A DNA stretch of 64,000 nucleotides from Aedes albopictus (GCF_035046485.1 NC_085138.1:432375265-432439264); one strand, 5' to 3'. Counted from the stretch's first letter, positions 31,106-43,989 are shown. The notes: generated by a model from the sequence alone, not told the origin. Numbers and translations are program-made.

Positions 31106-33960
31106 CTATCTCTCCCAGGAATTCCTCTACAAATTCCTCCAGAATTTTTTCTAAGAGTTCCTCCTGAAATTCTTCTAGGAGTTCCTACGGGATTTTTTCT
31201 TTTAGTGCGTTCGAGAATTCCACGAGTGGATCCTTCGGGAATTCCTCTTGAAGTTCCTTCAGAAACTCATCTTGAAATTCCTTCAGAAATTCCTCTATGA
31301 GTAACTCCAGGAATTTCTCCAGGAGTTTCTCCTGGAATACCTTTCAGAAGTCTCTCTGGGAATTCTTCTAGGACTTCCAAGAATTTTACTAAGAGTCCCC
31401 CTGGGAGTTTCATTGGGGGTTCCTCTAGGAGGTTCTCCCAGAATTTCTATAAGACTTTCTCCTTGTTCCTCAAGGAGTTTCTTCAGCAATTTCTCTACAG
31501 GTGTTTCAAAAACTATTCTATGAGTATCTTTATATAGTTCCTGCGGGAATTCCTCTATGCTGTCCTTCGAGACTTCTTCTAGGAGTTACAATGTATTATT
31601 TTCTTGGAGTTCCTCCGGAAATTGCTCTACCTAGAATTAGCGATACCAGTAGAATTCGTCCAAAATTACCTCCGAAAATTCCTATGGAAGTTCCTTCGGG
31701 AATTCCTCAAGGGATTCCCACCGCAAATTCTTCTAATTGTTTCCTTCAGTAATTTCTCTTACAATTTCTCCGGAAATTTCTCTGAGAGTTGCTCCAGGGG
31801 TTCCTCCAAAAATACCTCTTGGAGTCCCCTTCAGAATTCATCTAGGTGCTCTTCTGGGAATTCCTCTCTAGGAGTTTCATAGGATTTTTTCCTAAATTCT
31901 CACCGAGAATTCCTCTGGGAGTTCCTCCGGGTATTATTACTTGAATTTCTCAAAGAGTGTCGTAAGCAATTTTCTTCAAATGTCATTTCTTCTTGGAGTT
32001 CCTCTAAACATCCTGCAAGAAATCCCGTCGGGAATTTTTATAGGAGTACGTTCAGAAATTTCCCCATAAGTTCCTCCTAGAGTTCCTCTTGAAATTTTTC
32101 TTGGAGTTCCTCTGAGAATTCCTTTAGGCTGCCCTCCGAGTTTTTCTTTAGGAGTTCTAATTGATTTTTTGTATGTTTCTCCGGGAATTAAACTAAAGTT
32201 TAATTTAATAAAGAAATCCTGTCGGAGTATTTTCAAGGATTTTTCAAAAGTTCCTCCGAAATTGCTCTACCAGTTCTCAAGGAATTTCTTTCTAGCAGAT
32301 CCTCTGGTGATTCTTCGGGGAGATACCCCGAGAATTTCTGCAGGCGATCCTGATATTCCTCTAGAAGTTTCAATGGGATCTCTTTATTGGAGATTCTCCA
32401 TAAATTCCTCGAGTGATTCTTCCGGAGTTTCCCCGGGAGTTGCTCTGGGAGTTTCATTTCTCCTAGAGAAGTGGCTGAAAAAACTCCATGAGAAATTTAA
32501 GGAGAAACTCCTGGAAGAATTCCGGGAGGAACTCCCAGAGAAATTCCCGGAGGAAGTCCTAGAGGTATACCTGGAGGAACTTCTAGAGCAATTCCCAGGG
32601 GAATTCCTAGAGGAGTTCTTGAAGGAACTCCTAAAAGAATCCCCGAAGAGAATTTTAGAAAAAAAAATCTCTTGGAACTCCTGAAGGAATGCATCTAAAG
32701 AATTTACCAAAGGATCTCCAAGAGGCATACCTGGAGGAACTCCTATAAAAAATCCCACTGGAACTCATCGAAGAGAAGCGGAGTTCTTCCGGGATTTCAA
32801 CTTAGGATTCCACTTGGAAATCCTCTAGGAATTCATGCTAGGATTCCACCTAGAATTCCTTCATTGATTTCTCCAGAAATACTTCCTGGCATTCCTCCTG
32901 ACATTCCTCCAGGAATTCCTCTTGGCATTGCTCTGGGAATCTCCTGAAATTCTTTCTGGAATTCTTTCTGGTATTCTTCCAGGAATTCCTCCGACGATTC
33001 CTCCAGGAATTCCTCTTGGAATTCCTCATGGGATTCTTTCGTGAATTCCTCCTCGGATTCCTCCATGAAATCTTCCTTGGATCCTCCTTGGATTCCTCCA
33101 GAAATTCCTCCTAGAACTCCTCCAGGAAATCCTCCTTGGGATTCCTAGAGGAACTCTTCCTAGGATTATTACATAGCTTCCTTCTGGTATTCCACCAATA
33201 ATTCTTCCTGGGATTTTTCCAGGAATTTCTCTTCGAATTCCTTCAGATATTACTCTAAGGAATCCTCTAGGAATTCCTTCAAGAATATCTTCAGGAATTC
33301 CTTCGAGGATACTCACAGGTTTTTTTCTGAGATTTTGCCAGCATTTCTTCCTGGGATTTCTCCAAGAATTTCCTCTTCTCCAGAAAATTCTCCTATGATT
33401 CCCCCAGGAAATCCTCCTGGGATTCCTTTTGGAATTCATCTTCGGATTTCTCCTGGGATTCCTTTTCGAAGTCTTCCTGAGCTTCCTTTGGGAATTCCTC
33501 CTGGTATTTCTCTAGGAATTCCTCCTGAGGTTTCTCCAAAAAGGCCTTCAAGAATTTCTCCAGGAATTCATCCAAGCCATTCCTTTTGGGAATCCTCCAG
33601 GAATATCTTCAGAAATCCTTCAGGAATTCCACAAATATATCTTCTGAAACTCCTCCTGGGATTCCTCCTAGTATCAATACAGGAATTAATTCTTGGATTC
33701 CTTCAGCCATTTTTCTATGAATTTTCCAAGGCTTCCACCACGAAATTTTACAGGAATTGCTCCAAGGATTCTTACATGAGTTTTTTTCTGGGGTTCCTTC
33801 TGCAATTCGTCCTAGAATTCCTCTAGGAATTCATCCTAGGATTCCACTTGGAAGTCCTTTAGGAATTCGTCGTAAGATTCAACTTGGAATTCCAACATGG
33901 ATTGCTCCAAAAATACCTCCAAGTATTCCTTCAGGGGATCCTCCAGGAATTCCTCTTGGG
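31106..33960 (+). repeat. Satellite block B, left arm of a 2.85-kb inverted repeat
   Basis: Matches 38390-41225 in inverted orientation, with paired coordinates summing to about 72330-72354 along the arm. The inner part, roughly 33030-33960 against 38390-39330, looks nearly identical: the predicted 137-residue peptide on the minus strand here and the 139-residue peptide on the plus strand there differ only by a small indel. The outer part, toward 31106 and 41225, is more diverged. Such similarity in a fast-decaying repeat implies a recent duplication-inversion or gene conversion. Confidence 0.8.
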
Positions 33961-34760
33961 AGAAATATCTGGTGGAATCGAAGGAAAAATTCCTAGAAGA
34001 ATTCTAGAACGATTTTCTGGAAGAATCTTATGAGGAATTTCTAGAAGATCACCAGAAGGAATTTCTGGAGGAACCCCAAGGGAAATTTCTGCAGGAACTC
34101 CAGGATGAATTCCTGGAGATATCTTGGGAGGAATTTCAGCAAGAATCCAAGGAGTAATTCCTGAAAAAAAACCTAGAAGGAACTCCTGGAGAAATCCCAG
34201 GAAAAACACTTGGAAAAATCCCAAGAAAAATGCTTGGAAGAATCCTAGGTAGAATTTCTGAGAAAATCCCAGGAGGAATTTCTGGATGAGTCCTTGAAGG
34301 AAATCCTGTAGGAATCCGAGGAAGAATTCCTAGAGGAATCCCGGGAGGAAACCCTGGAGGAATCTCAGAAGAACTTCGTGGAGGAATTTCTCAAGGAATC
34401 ACGGTTAAACCTGCTGTGGGAATCCCAGGAGGAATTCCTCGAAACATCCCGGAAAGTATTCCTTGAGAATGCTTAGGAGAAATTCCTTGAGAAATTCCAA
34501 GACGAATTCCTAGAGGAATCCCAAGATGAATTCCTGGAGGAATCCCAAGAGAAATGCCTGCAGGAAATCCAGGAGGAATTCCAGTAGAAACCCCGGGAGG
34601 AATTCTTCGAAGATTACAAGAAGAAATTCATGGAAAAACCCTGGAAGGAATTCCTGGAAAATTTGTTGTGAGAATTCCTGAAAGTATATCGTGGGAGGAA
34701 TCCAAGGAGAAATTCCTGGAGGGATCCCAGGAAAAATCTCGCGGAAATCCCAGGAGGAAT
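33961..34760 (+). repeat. Partial second copy of block A
   Basis: Faces 36060-36836 in inverted orientation (paired coordinates sum to about 70800) and is a direct copy of roughly 30550-31100. Landmarks: 'gaaatatctggtggaatc' at 33962, 'gaaacatcccggaaag' at 34441, 'gattacaagaagaaattcat' at 34611. Confidence 0.65.
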
Positions 34761-35036
34761 TTTTGGAGGAATCTCAGGAGGAATTCATGGAGGAATTTTA
34801 GGAGGAATTTATCAAAAATAAAAATCCTGAGAGAAATCCCAGGCGAAATTTTTCGAGAAATTATGGGAGGAATTCCTAGAGAAATTCTAGGAAGCATTCT
34901 TGGATTAATCCCAAGAGGAATTCCTGGAAGAATTCCATACGGACTTCCTGAGGAATCTCAAAATGAATTTGTGGAGGAATTCTTGGAGAAATGCAGCAAT
35001 CCCAGGAGAGCTTCGTATAGGAATTCCAGGAGGAAT

Positions 35037-35385
35037 TTCTGGAAAAATCCAAGAAGCAATTCCTGAAGGAATCGCAGGTAGTATTCCCGGAGAAATCGCA
35101 ATAAGAATTCCCGAAGTACTCAAGGATCCTCCTAAGATTCTTACTGGGATTCCTCCAGGGATTACTCTTTGAATTTCTGAAGTGATTGTTTCAAGGATTC
35201 CTCCAGGAATTCTTTCACGAATTTCTCCTGGGATTCGTCCATGAATTAATTATTGAATTCTTACTGGAATTTTGTCTTAGATTCCTTTAGGACTTCAGGG
35301 ATTCTTATTGCGATTCCTCCAGGAATTGCTTCTCGGATTCTTCCAGAAATTCCTCCTGAGATTTCTCTATGAAGTTCTTTTGAAA
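35037..35385. repeat. Small inverted pair near the centre of the inverted region
   Basis: The segment around 'gaaatcgcaataagaattcc' (35092) faces 'gggattcttattgcgattcc' (35299), with arms of roughly 90 bp around a short non-paired centre. It lies close to the symmetry centre of the copies at 33961-34760 and 36060-36836. Confidence 0.55.
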
Positions 35386-35784
35386 TTGCTGCGGAGATTC
35401 TTTCTGATTTCCTTTCAGGAACTTCTTCTGGAACTCTTTCAGGAATCCCTCCTTGGATTCTTTCTAGCATTCGTCCTGCGATTCCTTCAGGAAATCTGCG
35501 GGTCATCTTTGCGAAATTCCTCCTAGAACTCGTCCAGCAATTCCTCCTTAGATTCTTCCAGACGTTCCTTCTGGGATACCTTCAAGACTTACTCCTGGGA
35601 TTCCCCCAGGAGTTCCTTCCTGTATTCTTCCAGTTTTTCTGCCTTCGATTCTCCCAAGCATTTCTCCAAGAATTTCTCCACAAATTCATTTTGACATTCT
35701 TCCAGGAATTTCTCTCAGGATTTTTTTTTATAAATTCCTCATAAAATTCCTCCATGAATCCCACCAGGATTTTTTTTAAATTGC

Positions 35785-35983
35785 GCATTGCGCGGTTATA
35801 AGTGCGACGATGAAATGCGTAATCTCAAATAAAAGTACGAATTTGTGTCAGATCGTTTCGGTGTCTTCTCCGCACTTATTCATTAGCTCGTGATGAATAA
35901 GTGCGGTGAAGACACCGGAACGATTTGATGCAATATCGCACATTTATTTGAGATACCGCACGTCGCAGCCCAGTTAGCAATGC
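35785..35983. mobile_element. 199-bp foldback MITE within the satellite
   Basis: The left arm 'gcattgcgcggttataagtg' through 'tctcaaataaa' and 'cggtgtcttctccgcactta' faces the right arm 'taagtgcggtgaagacaccg' through 'tttatttgaga' and 'gttagcaatgc'. The short loop is near 35880. It interrupts the 12-bp repeat and has no coding capacity. Confidence 0.8.
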
Positions 35984-36159
35984 AATAAACTATACATTCC
36001 TCCATGAATTCCTCCTAAAATTCCTCCTGGAATTCCTCCAGGAATTCCTCCTGGGATTTCTGCGAGATTTTTCCTGGGATCCCTCCAGGAATTTCTCCTT
36101 GGATTCCTCTAACGATACACTTTCAGGAATTCTCTCAACAAATTTTCCAGAAATTCCTT

Positions 36160-37385
36160 CCAAGGTTTTTCCATGAATTTCTTCTTGTAATCTTCGAGGA
36201 ATTCCTCCCGGAGTTTGTACTGGAATTCCTCCAGGATTTCCTGCAGGCGTTTCTATTGGGGTTCCTCCAGGAATTCATCTTGGGATTCCTGTATAGAAAT
36301 TCCTCTTGGAATTTCTCAAGGAATTTCTCCTAAGCATTCTCAAGGAATACTTTCCGGGATGTTTCGAGGAATTCCTCCTGGGATTCCCACAACAGTTTTA
36401 ACCGTGATTCCTTGAGAAATTCCTCCTGAAATTCCTCCACGAATTTCTTCTGAGATTCTTCCAGGGTTTCCTCCCGGGATTCCTCTAGGAATTCTTCCTC
36501 GGATTCCTACAGGATTTCCTTCAAGGACTCATCCAGAAATTCCTCCTGGGATTTTCTCAGAAATTCTACCTAGGATTCTTCCAGGCATTTTTCTTGAGAT
36601 TTTTCCAGGAGTTCCTTCTAGGTTTTTTCAGAAATTACTTCTTGGATTCTTGCAGAAATTCCTCCCAAGATATCTCCAGGAATTCATCCTGGAGTTCCTG
36701 AAGGAATTTCCCTTGGGGTTCCTCTAGAAATTCCTTCTGGTGATCTTCTAGAAATTCCTCGTAAGATTCTTCCAGAAAATCGTTCTAGAATTCTTCTAGG
36801 AATTTTTCCTTGGATTCCACCAGATATTTCTCCCAATTTTTCTATTCCTCCTAAAATTCCTCGTGGGATTCCTTCAGGAATTCCTATTGAGTTTCCACCA
36901 GAAATTCCTACTGAGATCCCTCCAGGAATTCCTCTTGAGATTTCTCCAGGAAATCCTACTGAGATTTTTCCAGGAAATCCTACTGAGATTTCTCCAGCAA
37001 ATCCTACTGAGATTTCTCATAAGCGTTGCTACTGGAGGAATTCTTAGTGGAATCCAAAAAAAAATTCTGGAGAAATTCCTGAACAAATCCCTCAAAGAAT
37101 TGATTCAGAAATTCCAGAGTTATTGCCTGTTATAATACAAGGAAGAGTTCCAGGAAGAATCCCAGGAGGATTTCCTGAAGGAATCGCAGGAGGATTTAAT
37201 GGAGGAGTCCCAGGTGGAGCTTCTGAAAGAATTCCTGAAGATTTTCCGAAGGTATGCCTGGAGAATTCCCAAAAAAAATTCCTGGAGAAATCTTTGGAGG
37301 AACACCTAAAGAAACCTGAGAAGAAATTTCTGTAGAAAGCCCCGCAACAAAATTTAGAGGAATCTTAGGAGAAATTTATAGAAAA
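36160..37385 (-). repeat. Satellite block A', inverted partner of 30040-31105 and 33961-34760
   Basis: Inverted copy of block A (see the partners for landmarks). Within it, 'cctactgagatttctccagg' variants are locally amplified four to five times at 36905-37015, a small tandem expansion absent from block A. Confidence 0.65.
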
Positions 37386-38389
37386 CCTCCCAGGATTTCC
37401 TGGAGGAATCCCAGGATGATTTCCTGGAAGAATCCCAGGAGGATTTCCTGGAGGAATCCTAGGAGGATTTCCTGGAGGAATTCAAGGAGGAATTCACGGA
37501 TGAATGCCAGGAGGAATACCTGGAGGAATCCCATGAGGAATGCCAAGAGGAATACCTGGAGGAATGCCAATAGGAATTCCTGGAGTTCCTGGAAGAATCC
37601 CAGCAGGAATGCCTGGAACAATCCCACGAGGTACTCCCAGAAGAATGCCTAGAGGAATTCCTGGAGGATCCCCTGAAGGAATACTTGGAGGTATTTTTGG
37701 AGCAATCCATGTTGGAATTCCAAGTTGAATCCTATGACGAATTCCTAAAGGACTTTCAAGTGGAATCCTAGGATGAATTCCTAGAGGAATTCTAGGACGA
37801 ATTGCAGAAGGAACCCCAGAAAAAACTCATGTAAGAATCCTTGGAGCAATTCCTGTAAAATTTCGTGGTGGAAGCCTTGGAAAATTCAGAGAAAAATGGC
37901 TGAAGGAATCCAAGAATTAATTCCTGTATTGATACTAGGAGGAATCCTAGGAGGAGTTTCAGAAGATATATTTGTGGAATTCCTGAAGGATTTCCGAAGA
38001 CTTTCCCGGAGGATTCCCAAGAGGAATGGCTTGGATGAATTTCTGGAGAAATTCTTGAAGGCCTTTTTGGAGAAACCTCAGGAGGAATTCCTAGAGATAT
38101 ACCAGGAGGAATTGCCATAGGAAGCTCAGGAAGATTGACGAAGATGAATTCCAAAAGGAATCCCAGGAGGATTTCCTGGGGGAATCATAGGAGAATTTTC
38201 TGGAGAAACTCCAAGAGGAATTCTTGGATTCGGATTCTTGGAATCCCAGAAAGAATTGCTGGTAAAATCTCAGAAAAAAAACCTGTGAGTATCCTAGAAG
38301 GAATTCCTGGAGATATTCTTGAAAGAATTCCTAGAGGATTCCTTAGAGTAATATCTGAAGGCATCCGAAGAGAAATTCCTGGAAAAATC
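37386..38389 (-). repeat. Satellite segment partly duplicated in tandem with block B'
   Basis: About 37668-38389 is a direct copy of about 38411-39130, offset near 743 bp: both contain 'gaaggaatacttggaggtat', 'caatccatgttggaattcc' and 'gaaccccagaaaaaactcat'. The left part (37500-37730) faces 28789-29089 in inverted orientation. Confidence 0.65.
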
Positions 38390-41225
38390 CCAAGAGGAAT
38401 TCCTGGAGGATCCCCTGAAGGAATACTTGGAGGTATTTTTGGAGCAATCCATGTTGGAATTCCAAGTTGAATCTTACGACGAATTCCTAAAGGACTTCCA
38501 AGTGGAATCCTAGGATCAATTCCTAGAGGAATTCTAGGACGAATTGCAGAAGGAACCCCAGAAAAAACTCATGTAAGAATCCTTGGAGCAATTCCTGTAA
38601 AATTTCGTGGTGGAAGCCTTGGAAAATTCATAGAAAAATGGCTGAAGGAATCCAAGAATTAATTCCTGTATTGATACTAGGAGGAATCCCAGGAGGAGTT
38701 TCAGAAGATATATTTGTGGAATTCCTGAAGGATTTCTGAAGATATTCCTGGAGGATTCTCAAAAGGAATGGCTTGGATGAATTCCTGGAGAAATTCTTGA
38801 AGGCCTTTTTGGAGAAACCTCAGGAGGAATTCCTAGAGAAATACCAGGAGGAATTCCCAAAGGAAGCTCAGGAAGACTTCGAAAAGGAATCCCAGGAGAA
38901 ATCCGAAGATGAATTCCAAAAGGAATCCCAGGAGGATTTCCTGGGGGAATCATAGGAGAATTTTCTGGAGAAACTCTAAGAGGAATTCTTGGAGAAATCC
39001 CAGGAAGAAATGCTGGCAAAATCTCAGAAAAAAACCTGTGAGTATCCTCGAAGGAATTCCTGAAGATATTCTTGAAGGAATTCCTAGAGGATTCCTTAGA
39101 GTAATATCTGAAGGAATTCGAAGAGAAATTCCTGGAAAAATCCCAGGAAGAATTATTGGTGGAATACCAGAAGGAAGCTATGTAATAATCCTAGGAAGAG
39201 TTCCTCTAGGAATCCCAAGGAGGATTTCCTGGAGGAGTTCTAGGAGGAATTTCTGGAGGAATCCAAGGAGGATCCAAGGAAGATTTCATGGAGGAATCCG
39301 AGGAGGAATTCACGAAAGAATCCCATGAGGAATTCCAAGAGGAATTCCTGGAGGAATCGTCGGAGGAATTCCTGGAAGAATCCCAGAAAGAATTCTAGAA
39401 AGAATTTCAGGAGATTCCCAGAGCAATGCCAAGAGGAATTCCTGGAGGAATGTCAGGAGGAATGCCAGGAAGTATTTCTGGAGAAATCAATGAAGGAATT
39501 CTAGGTGGAATCCTAGCATGAATTCCCAGAGGATTTCCAAGTGGAATCCTAAGTTGAAATCCCGGAAGAACTCCGCTTCTCTTCGATGAGTTCCAGTGGG
39601 ATTTTTTATAGGAGTTCCTCCAGGTATGCCTCTTGGAGATCCTTTGGTAAATTCTTTAGATGCATTCCTTCAGGAGTTCCAAGAGATTTTTTTTCTAAAA
39701 TTCTCTTCGGGGATTCTTTTGGGAGTTCCTTCAAGAACTCCTCTAGGAATTCCTCTGGGAATTGCTCTAGGAGTTCCTCCAGGTATACCTCTAGGACTTC
39801 CTCCTGGAATTTCTCTGGGAGTTCCTCCCGGAATTCTTCCAGGAGTTCCTCCTTAAATTCCTCATGGAGTTTCTTCAGCCATTTCTCTTGGAGAAATGAA
39901 ACTCCCAGAGCAACTCCCGGGGAAACTCCGGAAGAATCACTCGAGGAATTCATGGAGAAACTCCAAGAAAAAGATCCCATTGAAACTTCTAGAGGAATAT
40001 CAGGATCGCCTGCAGAAATTCTCGGGGTATCTCCCCGAAGAATCACCGGAGGATCTGCTAGAAAGAAATTCCTTGAGAACTGGTAGAGCAATTTCGGAAG
40101 AACTTTTGAAAAGTCCTTGAAATTACTCCTACAGAGAAACTTTAGTTTAATTCCTGGAGAAACATACATACAAAATCTCAAGAGGAACTCCAGGAGGAAC
40201 TTATAGAGAAATTTCTGAAGGTACTCCTATAAAAATTCCCGACGGGGTTTCTTGCAGGATTTTTAGAGTAACTCCAAGAAGAATTTCGGGAGAAACTCAT
40301 AAAATAATTCCTGGATGACCTTTGAAGAAAATTGCTTACGACACTCTTTGGGATATTCAAGTAATAATACCCGGAGGAACTCCCAGAGGAATTCCCGGTG
40401 AGATTTTAGGAAAAAAAAAATCCTATGAAACTCCTAGAGAGGAATTCTTAGAAGACCACCTAGATGAATTCTGAAGGGAACTCCAAGAAGTATTTCTGGA
40501 GGAACCCCTGGAGCAACTCCCAGAGGAATTCCTAGAGAAATTGTAAGAGAAATTACTGAAGGAAACAATTAGAATAATTTGCGGTGGAAATCCTGGGTAA
40601 ATATGCGAAGAAACACCTTGAGGAATTCCCGAAGGAACTTCCATAGGAATTTTCGGAGGTAATTTTGGACGAATTCTACTGGTGTCGCTAATTCTACGTA
40701 GAGCAATTTCCGGAGGAACTCCAAGAAAAAAAATACATTGAAACTCCTAGAAGAAGTCCCGAACGACAGCATAGAGGAATTCCCGCAGGAACTTTAAAAA
40801 GAAATTCATAGAATAGCTTTTGAAACACCTGTAGAGAAATTGCTGAAGAAACTCCTTGAGGAACAAGGAGAAAGTCCTATAGAAATTCTTGGAGCACCTC
40901 CTAGAGGAACCCCCAATGAAACTCCCAGGGGGACTCTTAGAGAAATTCTTGGAAGTCCTAGAAAAATTCCCAGAGAGACTTCTAGTAGGTATTCTAGGAG
41001 AAACTCCTGGAGAAATTCCTGGAGTTACTCGTAGAGGAATTTCTGAAGGAATTTCAAGATGAGTTTCTGAAGAAATTTCAAGAAGAATTCCCGAAGGATC
41101 CACTCGTGGAATTCTCGAACGAACTAAAAGAAAAAATCCCGTAGGAGCTCCTAGAAGAATTTCAGGAGGAACTCTTAGAAAAAAATCTGGAGGAATTTGT
41201 AGAGGAATTCTCGGGAGAGATACTC
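38390..41225 (-). repeat. Satellite block B', right arm of the 2.85-kb inverted repeat
   Basis: Inverted partner of 31106-33960. Near the outer edge, 'gaggaatttgtagaggaatt' (41194) faces 'aattcctctacaaattcctc' (31121). Beyond 41225 the similarity ends and older, more diverged repeat continues. Confidence 0.8.
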
Positions 41226-43985
41226 CTAGAGGAATTCCAGGAGATATTTCTTAAGGATTTTTTGGAGGAACGTCTGAAGAAATTGCTGGTTGACCACCAA
41301 GAAGAACTCCCGGAGACACTCCCAGAAGAATTCCCGGGAGAACTTCTAGAGAAATTCCTGGAAGAATTTCTGGAGGAACTTCTTGAGGTATTCCTGGAGG
41401 AACTTCTAGTGGAATTCTTAAATGAATTCTAGTAGAAATCCCGGCAAAACTACAGGAATTCTCAGAGATACGAACGTACGAACTCTTAGAAAACATCCCA
41501 TTTGAATTTCTAGAAGGATTTCGCTGAGGCCTCCTTATAAATTGCTGGAGGACCCTCTAGAAGAAATCTTGAGAAAACTTTTTGGGGAATTCCTGGAGGA
41601 CCCCCTAGAAAAAAAAATCCGATTGAAACTCCTAGAGGAATTTCCGGAGGACTGACTAGGGAAATCTCGAGGAATTCCCTGAAGAACTCCCACAAAGAAA
41701 TCTTATAAAAACTCGAAGATCAATTTCCGGAGGAGCTACCTGAAGAATTTATAGAAGAATGTATAGATAAATTCCTGGAAGAATTCCTAGACGAGATTCT
41801 GGTGAACTTTTTGAAGAATTTCCGGAGGAACTCCTAGGGGATTTTTTGGAGGAAATCCTAGAGGAATCTAGGATCTAGATTCCCGGAGAAACCCATCGAG
41901 AAAATACTGGGGTAGGAACTCCTTCAGGAATTCCCGGTTAAACTCCCATAGGCATTTCCTGGAGAACTTCTCGAGAAATTTATGTACGAACACTTAGAAA
42001 AAATCACATTTGAAAAATTTCCAAAAGAACTCCTAGGAAAATTCCTGGAGGAACTCCTAGAATAAAATCAAATTGAAACTCCTAGAGGAATTCCCGGAGC
42101 AACTCTTAGAAAGAAATCCGATAGCTCGAAGACTAATTTCCGGATGAACTCCTAGAGGAATTTTTGATGGAACTCCCAAGAAAACTCCCGGAAGGACTCC
42201 TAGCGAAATTCTTGGAACTCCTAGAGTAATTTTCGGGGAGACTTCTAGAAAAAAAATCCTCTTGGAACTTCTGTAGCAATTCCCAGAAGACCACCTAGCG
42301 GATTAACCGGAGAAACTCCTCGAGGAATTTCTTGAGGAATCCTCGGAGAATCTCTCAGAGAAATTCTAGAGAAATTCCCGGATGATCTCATAAAAAAATC
42401 CAATCGGTACTTCTGAAAGAGTTTCCGGAGAAACTCCTAGAAGAGCTTCTAGAAAAAATTCTGGACGAATTTCTGGTAGAATTCTCCGAGAAACTCCTCG
42501 AGGAAATCCAGGAGTAACTCCTGAAAAAAGGCATGTTCAACTTCTAGAGGAATTTCTAGAGATATTCCTAGAGATATTTCCGGAGTGGAGCGGACCTGGT
42601 GTGATGGTTAGAACACTTGACTATCACGCCGAGGACCTGGGATCGAATCCCACTCCCGACAAACTCGCAAAATGTGAGTTCTTCCTTCGGAAGGGAAGTA
42701 AAGCGTGGGTCCAGAGATGAACTAGCCTAGAGCTAAAAATCTCGTTAATACAGATAAAAAAAAAATATTTCCGGAGAGATTTCTCAAGAAATTCTTGGAG
42801 GTACTCCTACAGGAATTAGAGGTATACTACTTAAGAATTGTTTGGAGGAGTTCCTGGAGGAATTGTTGAATGATCACCAAGAGTAATTCCCGAAAAAATT
42901 CTTAGAATTCCCGGAAGAACTTGTACAGAAATTCCTGGAGGAACTCCTAGAGTAATTCTTGGAGGAAATCCTAATAGAATTCCCGGCGAGACTATAGGAA
43001 CTCTTGGAGAAACTTCTAAAGGAAGCCCCGCAGAAACTGCTGGACAAATTACTAAGGGTGGGAACTCGTTCAGGAATTCCCGGAGAAATTCCTATAGGCA
43101 TATCCGGAAGAACCTCTCGAAGAATTCCAGAACAAACTCTTAGAAAATATGCATTTGAACTTTTGAAGGTTCCTAGAGAAACTTCTGGAGGAACTCTTAG
43201 AGGCAATCTCAAGAGAGCTCTTTGGGGAATTCCTAGAGAAACTCCTAGAAAAAAAAATGCAATTGAAACTCCAAGAGGAACTCGCGGAGGACCGACTAGA
43301 GAAATCCCGAGGAATTCTTTGAGGAACTCCTACAAAGAAATCTCATAGGCACTCGAAAAGCAATTTATGGAAGAACTTCTAGAGGAATTTCCGGAAGGAC
43401 TCAAGAAGAATTCCTGGAGACACTCGAAAAGGATTTCACAAAAGTAACTTCTAGTGAAATCCCTAGAGAAACTCCAAAGAGTTTCCTTTGGCAGTCCTCG
43501 AGGAATTCCCGGAGGAACTTATAGAAAAAATCCTACTTCTAGAAGAATTTCTAGAAGAAACTCCTAGACAATCTCCTAGAGGGATTCCTTGAGGATTTTC
43601 TACAGTAGATTTGCGAGGAACTTTGGGAAGAATTCTCGGAGGAACTCCCCAAGAATATCCTGGAGAAGCTCGTAGAAAAAAAAAATCTTTTGAACTTCTA
43701 GAAATTTTCTGGAATTTCTTGGTTGGGCTCCAAAAGGTATTTCTGGAGACACTTCTCAAGGTATTTCCAGAGGAACTCGTAGAGGTACTCCTAGAGGATT
43801 TTTTTGGAGGAACACCTTGAGGATTTCCGGGAGGAACTTCTCAAGAAATCTCCTGAAGACAGCCTTGAAAGACTGCCTTGAAGGACACCTTGAGGAATTC
43901 GTGGAGGACCTCCTAGAGAAATTTCTGGAGGTACTTCAAGAGGAATTCCTAGAGAAATTCTCGAAGGAAATCCATTGAATTTCTA
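41226..43985. repeat. Older diverged satellite with an internal 1.1-kb direct duplication
   Basis: The phrase around 'caggaattcccggttaaact' (41924) recurs as 'caggaattcccggagaaatt' (43071), with the following 'ctcccataggcat' and 'cctataggcatat' also aligned. Units here are more diverged than in the inverted arms. The block ends at about 43985. Confidence 0.55.
42586..42764 (+). mobile_element. tRNA-derived SINE (Feilai-like) with 12-bp target duplication
   Basis: Starts with a tRNA-like head: A-box-like 'tggtgtgatggtta' (42597-42610) and B-box 'gggatcgaatccc' (42640-42652). A tRNA-unrelated body follows with 'cttccttcggaagggaagta', 'gagatgaactagcc' and 'gctaaaaatctcgttaata', ending in an A-rich tail. 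This layout matches the Feilai SINE family described from Aedes. A perfect 12-bp direct repeat ATATTTCCGGAG flanks it (42574-42585 and 42765-42776), so the copy is complete and inserted after the satellite block formed. Confidence 0.85.
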
Positions 43986-43989
43986 GATG

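Larger units (their letters stand above)
26370..43985. repeat. 17.6-kb block of 12-bp-periodic GGAATTCC-type repeat
   Basis: The basic unit is about 12 bp, variants of 'ggaattcctcct', often paired as a 24-bp dimer. Polarity is mainly 'attcctcc' on the plus strand from 26370 to about 30340, mixed from 30450 to 35000, 'attcctcc' again from 35150 to 37020, and mainly 'ggaggaatt' from 37130 to 43985, because kilobase segments have been inverted. Larger duplicated blocks are given as separate entries. Since 12 is a multiple of three, many long open frames arise on both strands with peptides such as GIPPGIP, RNSSRNSS and EEFLEES. These frames lack start context, domains or consistent coding polarity and I do not regard them as genes. 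Confidence 0.85.

Noticed and set aside
39606..40181. 191-codon minus-strand frame, with similar long frames throughout 26-44 kb
   Set aside because: Generated by the 12-bp repeat; overlapping frames are equally open on the other strand, peptides are low-complexity, and the inverted copy at 32169-32684 ends differently after a frameshift.
26370..43985. CRISPR-like array because of short regular repeats
   Set aside because: Units are contiguous and diverged with no unique spacers, and the context is an animal genome.
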